NCBI GenBank assembly: GCA_017569305.1
Contig: CP069418.1
Location: 2,046,001-2,110,000 of the forward strand
DNA: 64,000 nucleotides
Direction: 5' to 3'
From: Clostridiales bacterium FE2011
GTDB taxonomy: Bacteria > Bacillota > Clostridia > Christensenellales > Aristaeellaceae
This document shows, one piece after another, positions 1 through 5,949 of this stretch (positions within the stretch are counted from its first letter, which is position 1; each line of letters opens with the position of its first letter). The translations under genes and the position numbers were made by a program. Under the pieces are notes generated by a model. It did not search any database. It had not been told where the DNA came from and saw only the letters and a program-made list of their open reading frames with translations.

Positions 1-2
1 CC

Positions 3-956
3 GCTATGGCTGACATGGCCAACATGGGCCTGGAAATTATCAACCTGACGATCCAGAACTTCTCCGACAAGGACGGCAACGTGATCGACACCATGGCTGC
101 CCGCAACGTCGCCGAGAAGGAACAGGACAAACGTATTGCCGAAGCCGCTGCTGAAAAGGAATCCAAGTTTGCCGAAATGCAGGCTGAAGCTGAAATCGCC
201 CGCCAGAATCGTGACCTGGAAGTGCAGAAGGCTGCCTTCAAGCAGGAAACGGAAGAAGCCCGCGCCAAGGCTGAAATGGCCTACAAGATCGAGCAGGAAC
301 GTATCAACAAGACCTTTGCCACCGAGCACGCGGCTGCTGAAATGACCCGCCTTGAAAAGGAAACGGAACTGAAGCGGCAGGCGGTTGAGATCGAGCGTGA
401 AAAGCTGAACGTGGAGATCCGTGAAAAGGCGAAGGCTGAAAAGGACCGCGCCATTGCCGAAGCTGAGGCGGAGAAGTACCGCAAGCAGGCGGAAGCGGAC
501 GCTGCCCTGTATGCCGCCGAGAAGGAAGCGGAAGCCATCCGGATGAAGGGTGAAGCGGAAGCCGAAGCCATGCGGAGAAAGGCCGAAGCCATGCAGCTCT
601 ACGGCCAGGCTGCCATGATGCAGATGGTTACCGAAAAGCTGCCTGACATCGCCCGCGCGGTGTCTGAGCCCCTGAGCAAGACCGAAAAGATCATTCTCTT
701 CGGTGAAGGCGGAGCCACCTCCATGGCGAGGGACACTGCCGGCACCATGCTGCAGACCTTTGAGGCTGTGAAGGAAGCCGTCGGACTGGATATCCCCAAG
801 GCCATCCGGAACGTAACCACCGGCGGACTGATCGGCAAGGCCGCGCAGGAAGCGGAAGCCGAAAAGCCCGCAGAGGAAGTAAAGGATGAAACGCCTGCGG
901 AGGAACCCGTGAATGAGACTCCTGCGGAGGAAACGGATCCCGATACCGGAGTGTAA
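3..956 (+). CDS. Flotillin-like (SPFH family) protein, C-terminal part, 5' end outside window
   Basis: The reading frame is open from the first complete codon at position 3, so the true start lies upstream. The visible 317 residues are a long Ala/Glu/Lys/Arg-rich coiled coil (roughly residues 25-215, with repeated AEAEA and EAEAMRRKAEAM patterns) followed by a short helical block (KLPDIARAVSEPLSKTEKIILFG) and an acidic Pro/Glu tail. The coiled coil plus the PLSKTEKI-ILFG block is typical of the C-terminal half of flotillins such as FloT, which organise membrane microdomains. The N-terminal hairpin and SPFH domain are not visible, so the family call rests on the C-terminal half. A strong terminator follows 21 bases after the stop. 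Confidence 0.8.
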   Translation, partial: AMADMANMGLEIINLTIQNFSDKDGNVIDTMAARNVAEKEQDKRIAEAAAEKESKFAEMQAEAEIARQNRDLEVQKAAFKQETEEARAKAEMAYKIEQERINKTFATEHAAAEMTRLEKETELKRQAVEIEREKLNVEIREKAKAEKDRAIAEAEAEKYRKQAEADAALYAAEKEAEAIRMKGEAEAEAMRRKAEAMQLYGQAAMMQMVTEKLPDIARAVSEPLSKTEKIILFGEGGATSMARDTAGTMLQTFEAVKEAVGLDIPKAIRNVTTGGLIGKAAQEAEAEKPAEEVKDETPAEEPVNETPAEETDPDTGV

Positions 957-977
957 AATGCTGAGCTGAAAACAGCG

Positions 978-1005
978 CCGGCCGGCAGAAATGCCGGCCG
1001 GTTTT
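978..1005 (+). terminator. Intrinsic terminator of the flotillin gene
   Basis: A perfect 10-bp stem, CCGGCCGGCA / TGCCGGCCGG, closed by a GAAA tetraloop and followed by TTTT. It lies directly after the flotillin stop. Confidence 0.9.
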
Positions 1006-1006
1006 G

Positions 1007-1053
1007 TGTGATGTGGTCACATTATTGTCAAATTGTGTAAAAAATGTTATACT
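1007..1053 (+). promoter_or_regulatory. Plus-strand promoter with a perfect TGTGA-N5-TCACA palindrome
   Basis: TTGTCA (1025-1030) and TATACT (1048-1053) are separated by 17 bp, a good sigma-A promoter. Just upstream, 1007-1021 reads TGTGA-TGTGG-TCACA, a perfect Crp-type palindrome with a 5-bp centre. The next plus-strand gene is the Crp/Fnr regulator at 1499, so autoregulation is possible. The transcript would first run antisense through the small minus-strand gene 1096-1341. The palindrome centre is 34 bp from the -10, further than the 29-30 bp seen at the other three sites nearby. Confidence 0.55.
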
Positions 1054-1095
1054 GACGTTGAAAGATAATGCTTATAATCCATCGCGCAGGAGAAA

Positions 1096-1341
1096 TTACT
1101 TCTCCTTTTCTTCTTCTTTATCCCATCCGACTTTCCGGGTGAATTTCTTCCAGATCCGGGCGGCCCGTTCCTCGATCTCCTGTTCGCTCATGGTCTGGAA
1201 ACCGTAGATCTTGCGCAGCTTTTCCATTTCCTGCTCCCGGGCTTCCGTTTTATCCGGACGCCGGAAGCTGGGCGGGATCTGCTTTTTCACTGTATCCCGG
1301 TATTTGACCGGTACCGGGAGACCGAATGTATCAATCCGCAT
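1096..1341 (-). CDS. Small charged hypothetical protein (81 aa)
   Basis: I do not recognise a family. The 81-residue product is strongly charged, has no signal peptide or membrane segment, and ends in a Lys/Glu-rich tail. The middle (MEKLRKIYGFQTMSEQEIEE) is probably helical. The start is supported by GAGGTGATC ending a few bases upstream of the ATG. A CGTCTATTA sequence with the form of an ECF-sigma -10 element lies about 15 bp upstream of the start. It is convergent with the flotillin gene and divergent from the Crp/Fnr gene. It is probably a real cytoplasmic protein. Confidence 0.65.
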   Translation of the reverse strand: MRIDTFGLPVPVKYRDTVKKQIPPSFRRPDKTEAREQEMEKLRKIYGFQTMSEQEIEERAARIWKKFTRKVGWDKEEEKEK

Positions 1342-1356
1342 CTGATCACCTCATAC

Positions 1357-1387
1357 TAATAGACGCCTGGGAAACCAAATTGTGACA
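1357..1387 (-). promoter_or_regulatory. Possible ECF-type promoter of the 81-aa gene
   Basis: Read on the minus strand, TGTCAC, 16 bp, then CGTCTATTA. The -10 matches the CGTCT(A/G) elements found upstream of all four ECF sigma genes in this window. The -35 part is weakly supported. Confidence 0.35.
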
Positions 1388-1498
1388 TGAAAACCGACAA
1401 AAAACAATACAAAAACAATTGAAAAACGCAAAGAAGATAAACACAGGCAAATAAAATCCCCGGGATTCATTCCGGGAATCTGACAGGAGGGACATCCG

Positions 1499-2164
1499 AT
1501 GAACGCAGAAACGCTGAAACAGCTCCCTTACTGGGATGAACTTACGCAGAGTGAGAAACAGCAGGTGGCGCAGTCCGCCTATATCCGGTATTACGCGCCG
1601 GGCGAGCGGCTTTTTGGTCCGGATGTGGAATGCGTGGGCATGGTCCACCTTCTCAGCGGGGCTTCCAGGGCTTACCTGCTTTCGGATGAAGGCAGGGAAG
1701 TGACCCTGTTCCGGCTGGAGGAGGGGGATAACTGCATCATTTCCGCTGCCAGCGTGCTGGCACAGATCAACTTTGAATCCTATATGGTGGTTGAGCAGCC
1801 TGCCAGTATCCTGATTGTCCCCGTGAAACTGTTCGGCGAGCTCTGCGAGAATAATATCCATGTACGCTGCTTCGCCTATGAGCTGGCAACCCAGCGGTTC
1901 TCCCAGGTGGTTGCCGCGATTGAGCAGACCCTTTTCTCCCGGCTGGACAAGCGGCTGGCCAAATACCTGCTGGAAACCTATGAGAAAACCGGGATCCGGG
2001 ATATCCGGATGACCCAGGAGGAGCTGGCCCGCCAGGTCAATTCCGTCCGGGAAACCGTGGGCAGGATGCTCAAGCGTTTCGCCGGGGAAGGCCTGATCGA
2101 AAACCGGCGGGGGACTGTTGTACTGAAGGATCTTGAGAAACTGGAGAAAACCGCAAAAAAGTAA
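1499..2164 (+). CDS. Crp/Fnr-family transcriptional regulator
   Basis: The 221-residue length fits the family. An N-terminal cyclic-nucleotide-binding-like beta barrel (about 25-120) is followed by the long dimer helix and a winged helix-turn-helix (about 165-215). The recognition helix contains RETVGRML, the same RETVGR core that E. coli Crp uses to read TGTGA half sites. No cysteine cluster for a Fnr-type iron-sulfur centre is seen at the N terminus. The effector is unknown. The start is supported by AGGAGG 8-9 bases upstream. TGTGA-containing palindromes sit at promoters on both sides of this gene (1007, 2172, 4119, 4894, 4912), so they are likely targets. This last point is inference from the helix and the sites. 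Confidence 0.88.
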   Translation: MNAETLKQLPYWDELTQSEKQQVAQSAYIRYYAPGERLFGPDVECVGMVHLLSGASRAYLLSDEGREVTLFRLEEGDNCIISAASVLAQINFESYMVVEQPASILIVPVKLFGELCENNIHVRCFAYELATQRFSQVVAAIEQTLFSRLDKRLAKYLLETYEKTGIRDIRMTQEELARQVNSVRETVGRMLKRFAGEGLIENRRGTVVLKDLEKLEKTAKK

Positions 2165-2171
2165 ATTGGTG

Positions 2172-2213
2172 TGTGACAAAATCACTGAATTTCATCCGGG
2201 GACTTGCTATAAT
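2172..2213 (+). promoter_or_regulatory. Promoter with Crp-like site driving a candidate small RNA
   Basis: TGTGA-CAAAA-TCACT at 2172-2186 is centred 29 bp upstream of a consensus TATAAT (2208-2213). The -35 position holds CTGAAT with a 17-bp spacer. The geometry puts the palindrome near -41 from the expected start, the classic position for Crp/Fnr activators, although it also touches the -35. Confidence 0.6.
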
Positions 2214-2219
2214 CCAAAA

Positions 2220-2295
2220 CGCAAACAGTAGGGAGAAAGCCTCCCACCCCCCCATAACAACCGCCCTTTTCCGGCAGAAAAGGGCGGTGTTTTTT
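2220..2295 (+). ncRNA. Candidate Crp/Fnr-controlled small RNA with a C-rich loop (about 76 nt)
   Basis: A TATAAT promoter at 2208-2213 and a strong intrinsic terminator ending at 2295 bracket only about 76 nt, with no convincing open reading frame. The predicted RNA has a short hairpin (GGGAG 2231-2235 / CTCCC 2241-2245), then an unpaired ACCCCCCC run (2246-2253), then the terminator stem. C-rich unpaired segments that pair with Shine-Dalgarno sequences are the working part of Firmicute sRNAs such as RoxS/RsaE. Here the RNA follows the Crp/Fnr gene and carries a TGTGA palindrome at its promoter. It could instead be a terminated read-through leader, but no plus-strand gene follows until 3155. 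Confidence 0.5.
2261..2295 (+). terminator. Intrinsic terminator
   Basis: CCGCCCTTTT (2261-2270) pairs perfectly with AAAAGGGCGG (2278-2287), followed by TGTTTTTT. It ends the candidate small RNA and also stops read-through from the Crp/Fnr gene. Confidence 0.9.
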
Positions 2296-2311
2296 ATGGC
2301 GTTTCCTTACC

Positions 2312-2872
2312 TCACATCTTTTGACATTCCCGGTATAGCAGCACGCTCAGCAGGATCTCCCCGCAGAGGATGAAGGCTGTGGTTGCCAGGCTGCCGCACA
2401 GGTGGGTGATGACCAGGGCACCCACGGTTTCCACGATGGACAGGACAAGGTAGGCTTTGCTGTCATAAGCCCAGCTGTATGGCAGCAGGTGCGCCCCGAA
2501 GATCATGGCATAGATCATGAGCATGGCGTCCGGCTTCCTGTCAAAGGCCCACATGGCGATCAGCAGGTACAGCAGCTGGTTCAGGGTGCTCAGGATAATG
2601 AGGCCGTTGATGGGATTGCCGGTTTTCCGGAAGACCTCTGCTTTCAGCGCCTTGGAAAACAGGAAGGCCATCGGGAACAGCAGGCAGCAGCAGACGAAGG
2701 TTGCCATGTTCGCGGTCCGCAGGTCCTTGCTGACCAGCCGGGCGATAAAGATCAGTCCCCAGATGACCACAGAGGCCATGATAAAGGGCAGCCCCTTTTT
2801 CTGGGTTCTCTGGGCGTCTTTCTTCAATGTGTTCAGTCTGTCAACACAGGCGTTCAGTTCATATGATTCCAT
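2312..2872 (-). CDS. Small multi-pass membrane protein, unknown function
   Basis: The 186-residue protein has a short charged N-terminal segment (about 30 residues, helical) and then about five to six hydrophobic segments (near 32-48, 58-75, 90-108, 117-135, 142-160 and 163-180). It resembles the small integral membrane proteins annotated as DUF7010-like, but that assignment is from general appearance only. The start is supported by AAAGGAG upstream of the ATG. It is transcribed alone, convergent with the small RNA and divergent from the AEC transporter. Confidence 0.7.
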   Translation of the reverse strand: MESYELNACVDRLNTLKKDAQRTQKKGLPFIMASVVIWGLIFIARLVSKDLRTANMATFVCCCLLFPMAFLFSKALKAEVFRKTGNPINGLIILSTLNQLLYLLIAMWAFDRKPDAMLMIYAMIFGAHLLPYSWAYDSKAYLVLSIVETVGALVITHLCGSLATTAFILCGEILLSVLLYRECQKM

Positions 2873-3073
2873 GGTAAACTCCTTTCAAAGAGCGTCAGCG
2901 ATTCTTTCTTTCATCATCGCACAATCAGTAAATGTTTTCTATATATAGACGATCCGGCAGCCGGTTTTCAAACGGGGTTTTCAGGGAAAAAACATTCAAA
3001 GTACAGAAAAACGGAATCAGGCCTGCGTCCGGCGGAAGAGGGATAAGGGGAAAAGAAATCCGGAAAGAGAAGC

Positions 3074-3103
3074 TTGCGGCTGAAGGGACCGGCCGGTTAT
3101 AAT
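3074..3103 (+). promoter_or_regulatory. Promoter of the AEC transporter gene
   Basis: TTGCGG (3074-3079), an 18-bp spacer, and consensus TATAAT (3098-3103). It lies about 45 bases upstream of the gene's ribosome binding site. Confidence 0.55.
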
Positions 3104-3154
3104 GCTTCCGGCGGTGGGTTCCGATGACGGACCGGGCCGCCGGAGGATAAACAT

Positions 3155-4066
3155 ATGTTTTTGATTCTGATCAGACAGATCCTGCAGATGTTCCTGCTGG
3201 CGGGCATCGGGTTCCTGCTTTTCCGGTGCGGCAAGATCACCCGGGAAGGCAGCCGGACGATCGGGAATATCCTGATTTACGTCTCCCTGCCTGCGGTCAT
3301 CATCAACGGGTTCCTGGTGGAGCGGACGGCGGAGCATGTATACGGCCTCTTATGGAGCGCCGCCGCGTCCTTTGTGCTGCTGCTCGTGTCTGTGCTGGTT
3401 TCCCATTTTGTATTCCGGAAGGACCCGGTCGGGGCCTTTGCTTCTTCCTTTTCGAATCCCGGCTTTTTCGGTATCCCCCTGGTGATTGCCGCTCTGGGGG
3501 AGGGTGCGGTGTTTTATGCCGCCCCGTTTATCGCGCTGCTGAATATCGGCCAGTGGACTTACGGGGTTTCCCGGCTGAACGGCCAGCCGGTGCTGCAGGG
3601 CCTGCAGCCGAAAAAGCTGATCCGGGCGCCTTTTGTGATCGCGCTGCTGGCAGGCGTTACGCTGTTCGCGTTACAGCTGCCCCTGCCGGAGATCATCAGC
3701 GGCGGCCTGCGCACGGTGGCGGGGCTGAACACGCCCCTGGCCATGTTCACGGTCGGCATTTACCTGGCGCAGACGGATATCCCCGGGATGCTGAAGCGCA
3801 AATCCCTCGGGCTGATTTCCGCTGTCCGGCTGCTGGCAATTCCGCTGATCGCCTTGCTGCTTCTGTGGCTCCTGCCGGAGCGCATGCAGGAAATGAGGAC
3901 CGTGCTGCTGATCTGTGCCGCCTGCCCGGTGGGCTCCAATGTGGCGGTGTATGCCCAGCTGTACGGCAAGGATTATCCTTACGCGGTGGAGACGGTGGTG
4001 TTTTCCACGGTGCTCTCCCTTGCCTCCATTCCGCTGATTACCTATCTGTCTTCCCTGATCTGGTAA
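3155..4066 (+). CDS. AEC family (auxin efflux carrier type) transporter
   Basis: The 303-residue protein has about ten hydrophobic segments and the AEC layout of two five-helix halves. Family-like features are the N-terminal QILQMFLLAGIGFLLFR segment, the FSNPGFFGIPLV block near residue 100, and the second-half segment GSNVAVYAQLYGKDY near 265, which mirrors it. Members export or import small organic acids such as malate and related metabolites across the cytoplasmic membrane. The substrate cannot be read from the sequence. GGAGG lies 8 bases before the ATG. It has its own promoter and a terminator directly after it, so it is probably monocistronic. Confidence 0.88.
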   Translation: MFLILIRQILQMFLLAGIGFLLFRCGKITREGSRTIGNILIYVSLPAVIINGFLVERTAEHVYGLLWSAAASFVLLLVSVLVSHFVFRKDPVGAFASSFSNPGFFGIPLVIAALGEGAVFYAAPFIALLNIGQWTYGVSRLNGQPVLQGLQPKKLIRAPFVIALLAGVTLFALQLPLPEIISGGLRTVAGLNTPLAMFTVGIYLAQTDIPGMLKRKSLGLISAVRLLAIPLIALLLLWLLPERMQEMRTVLLICAACPVGSNVAVYAQLYGKDYPYAVETVVFSTVLSLASIPLITYLSSLIW

Positions 4067-4073
4067 AAAGGGA

Positions 4074-4110
4074 CAAAAAACGTTTCGGAAGAGGCGTTTT
4101 TTGTTTTTTT
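4074..4110 (+). terminator. Intrinsic terminator of the AEC gene
   Basis: CAAAAAACG (4074-4082) pairs with CGTTTTTTG (4095-4103), followed by a run of T. Confidence 0.7.
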
Positions 4111-4118
4111 CCTGTTTG

Positions 4119-4160
4119 TGTGACAAAGTCCTTGAAGTGTACGCACATATTTCATATACT
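4119..4160 (+). promoter_or_regulatory. Promoter with Crp-like site upstream of the alpha/beta hydrolase
   Basis: TGTGA-CAAAG-TCCTT at 4119-4133 precedes TTGAAG (4132-4137), a 17-bp spacer and TATACT (4155-4160). The site centre is 29 bp from the -10, the same spacing as at 2172. Confidence 0.6.
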
Positions 4161-4286
4161 GAAGTCAGAGAAAAAGTACGGACATTATAGATTATAACCT
4201 GAATCAAGAAAACCCGCGGGGCGGGAACATAATCACCGGAAGCGCAACGGTGCGCGGACAAAGAAACAAATGAAGGATCCGGACAG

Positions 4287-4856
4287 ATGAAAGCGAAGAA
4301 AAAACTGGCATGCTTTTTCCCGGGAATTGGCTATACCTGTGACAAGCCGCTGCTGTATTACAGCCGCAGCCTCCTGCAGAAGATGGGCTGGGAAGTGGTC
4401 TGCGTGCCCTATTCCGGTTTTCCGGCCGGGGTGAAGGGCAACGCGGAGAAAAAGGAACAGTGCGTCAGGATGGCCGCGGAGCAGGCGGAAGCCATGCTGA
4501 AGAAGATCCGGTGGAACAAGTATGAAGATATCCTCTTCGTCGGCAAAAGCGTTGGTACGGTGATCGGCCCTGCCTACGCCAAGGCACACGGCATTGACTG
4601 CCGCCAGATCCTTTTCACCCCGGTGGAGGATACCTTCGCCTATACCGGTATCAAGGCGATTGCCTTCCACGGAACCGCGGACACCTGGGCGGAGTCGGAC
4701 GTCATCCGGGCAAACTGCCACCGGCTGGGGATCCCGCTGTATGAAACGCCGGATGCCAATCACTCCCTGGAAACCGGCCATGTGGGACGGGACATCCGGG
4801 AGCTGGGAAAGATCATGCGGCTGGTTCGCTATTTCGCGGCAGGCGAGGAACGGTAA
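4287..4856 (+). CDS. Alpha/beta hydrolase-like protein
   Basis: The 189-residue protein has the sequence marks of a small alpha/beta hydrolase. There is a nucleophile elbow GKSVGT (near residues 87-92, Gly-x-Ser-x-Gly), an acid loop HGTADTWAES (near 130) and a late histidine in DANHSLE (near 156). The likely triad is Ser-Asp-His. There is no signal peptide, so it should be cytosolic. The substrate is unknown. The expected leader is about 120 nt, longer than usual here. It sits behind a Crp-like promoter shared in form with the deformylase-like gene downstream, and a UUCG-type terminator follows. Confidence 0.75.
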   Translation: MKAKKKLACFFPGIGYTCDKPLLYYSRSLLQKMGWEVVCVPYSGFPAGVKGNAEKKEQCVRMAAEQAEAMLKKIRWNKYEDILFVGKSVGTVIGPAYAKAHGIDCRQILFTPVEDTFAYTGIKAIAFHGTADTWAESDVIRANCHRLGIPLYETPDANHSLETGHVGRDIRELGKIMRLVRYFAAGEER

Positions 4857-4867
4857 ATCGTGATCAC

Positions 4868-4894
4868 GCGGGAACTTCGGTTCCCGCTTTTTTT
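4868..4894 (+). terminator. Intrinsic terminator of the hydrolase gene
   Basis: GCGGGAAC / GTTCCCGC with a TTCG tetraloop and seven T residues. The T-run merges into the next promoter's Crp-like site. Confidence 0.95.
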
Positions 4895-4954
4895 GTGACA
4901 AAGTCTCTTTTTGTGACAAAGTCGCTTGAAACGAAACGTTTTTTTTCCTATACT
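4894..4954 (+). promoter_or_regulatory. Promoter with two tandem Crp-like sites
   Basis: TGTGA-CAAAG-TCTCT (4894-4908) and TGTGA-CAAAG-TCGCT (4912-4926) are 18 bp apart. The second is followed by TTGAAA (4926-4931), a 17-bp spacer and TATACT (4949-4954). The proximal site centre is 30 bp from the -10. Confidence 0.65.
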
Positions 4955-4993
4955 ATGTGGTACACTGCAAAGGATTGCATGGAGGGAGAAACA

Positions 4994-5404
4994 ATGGTAA
5001 GGGAGATCATTCACGATCCGATTTTTCTGCAGCGCAAGTCTTTGAACGCGACAGCTGCGGATCTGCCGATCGCGGAAGATCTGGTGGACACGCTGCAGGC
5101 CAACGCGGATCGGTGTGTCGGGCTGGCGGCGAACATGATCGGAAAGCGGAAACGGATCATTGCCTTCTGCAACGGCCCGCTGATCATGGTGATGCTGAAC
5201 CCGAAGATCATCAATAAGGACGGGGAGTACGAAACGGAGGAAGGGTGCCTGTCCCTGGACGGCGTCCGGAAGACCAAACGGTACAGAAGCATTACCGTCA
5301 CCTGGCAGGATATGGACATGAACAAGCGGACCGGAACCCTGTCCGGCTACGCTGCCCAGATTGTCCAGCATGAGCTGGATCACTGCGAAGGAATCCTGAT
5401 CTGA
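4994..5404 (+). CDS. Peptide deformylase-like protein
   Basis: The 136-residue protein shows the three deformylase motifs in order. Motif 1 is VGLAANMIG (residues 33-41), motif 2 is EEGCLSL (77-83, metal-binding Cys) and motif 3 is QHELDHCEG (residues 125-133, the HExxH pair and catalytic Glu). Deformylases remove the formyl group from nascent proteins using a bound metal. The motif 1 glutamine that normally stabilises the transition state (AAxQ) is replaced by Met here (AANM). This variant is known to me in annotated clostridial deformylases, so activity is plausible but not certain. The protein is shorter than housekeeping Def (about 150-170). GGAGGGAG supports the ATG start. It may not be the only deformylase in the genome. 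Confidence 0.8.
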   Translation: MVREIIHDPIFLQRKSLNATAADLPIAEDLVDTLQANADRCVGLAANMIGKRKRIIAFCNGPLIMVMLNPKIINKDGEYETEEGCLSLDGVRKTKRYRSITVTWQDMDMNKRTGTLSGYAAQIVQHELDHCEGILI

Positions 5405-5420
5405 CCTGAAACAAAAAAGG

Positions 5421-5448
5421 CTGCCGCATAAAACGCGGCAGTCTTTTT
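5421..5448 (+). terminator. Intrinsic terminator
   Basis: CTGCCGC (5421-5427) pairs with GCGGCAG (5435-5441), then TCTTTTT. Confidence 0.85.
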
Positions 5449-5480
5449 CTGATTGACCGGAGATTTCCGGTTTTTCTTTT

Positions 5481-5633
5481 TTAGCCCTTCTGGCGCTCAA
5501 AAGTGATGACCACACCGTGCCCCCTGGCGATATCGGGAGTGACGGTGATGACGCGCCAGCCTTCCGCAGCCAACTGATTCATCAGGCCCTCGGCCTCCCT
5601 GACGTTGCAGGCCTCCACATAATACTCATACAT
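5481..5633 (-). CDS. Small DUF4177-like protein (50 aa)
   Basis: A 50-codon gene on the minus strand, starting MYEYYVEACNVREAEGLMNQ. The pattern of an aromatic-rich first strand, a helix with LMNQLAAEGW, then short strands (RVITVTPD and VVITFERQ) matches the small one-domain DUF4177 family, whose members have a YEYKV...LN.LGxEGW core. The function is unknown. AAAGGAGG lies 9 bases upstream of the ATG, a very good ribosome binding site. It is convergent with the deformylase gene. Confidence 0.75.
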   Translation of the reverse strand: MYEYYVEACNVREAEGLMNQLAAEGWRVITVTPDIARGHGVVITFERQKG

Positions 5634-5792
5634 GATTCAGTTCCTCCTTTTCCACTCGTGCCAGGGTCTGCCCCTGTTACAATGAAAGTATACCTGAAAT
5701 GCCGGAGGAAAAAAAGGACGAAAGGGGCAAGATAAGCCGAGGTAATTTGCATGTCCTGTAAATATTTTCCTTTTTTACCGGTGCCTGCCGCA

Positions 5793-5821
5793 TTGACATC
5801 CGTCCGGACAGCGGTTATACT
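5793..5821 (+). promoter_or_regulatory. Sigma-A promoter of the MFS transporter
   Basis: Consensus TTGACA (5793-5798), 17 bp, TATACT (5816-5821). The predicted start near 5828 leaves a leader of about 120 nt. Confidence 0.8.
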
Positions 5822-5855
5822 GCTTCCAGAATGATACGAAGGAGAATCCTGATTG

Positions 5856-5873
5856 ATGAACACGCCCACCTGA
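5856..5873 (+). CDS. Candidate leader peptide MNTPT
   Basis: A five-codon frame, ATG AAC ACG CCC ACC TGA, is preceded by AAGGAG (5839-5844) at a usable spacing. It lies in the leader of an MFS exporter and its stop is 5 bases before a hairpin. Short leader peptides of this kind sense ribosome-stalling drugs in many Firmicute resistance genes. There is no coding-sequence evidence beyond the ribosome binding site and position. Confidence 0.4.
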   Translation: MNTPT

Positions 5874-5877
5874 TACG

Positions 5878-5923
5878 CTGAAGTGATATAGACCCGGGAG
5901 AGGTCTGTTTTTGTGCGCTTCAG
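5878..5923 (+). promoter_or_regulatory. Possible attenuator hairpin in the MFS leader
   Basis: An inner stem AGACC (5890-5894) / GGTCT (5902-5906) is followed by GTTTTTG. An outer stem CTGAAG (5878-5883) / CTTCAG (5918-5923) encloses it. The inner stem with its T-run could act as a weak terminator that a stalled ribosome on the leader peptide would disturb. Confidence 0.4.
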
Positions 5924-5949
5924 AATATCAGATAAGGTGTGTTTTTGTT

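Noticed and set aside
2173..2373. A 66-codon frame across the candidate small RNA
   Set aside because: It has no ribosome binding site, starts upstream of the promoter -10 and runs through a strong terminator into a gene on the other strand.
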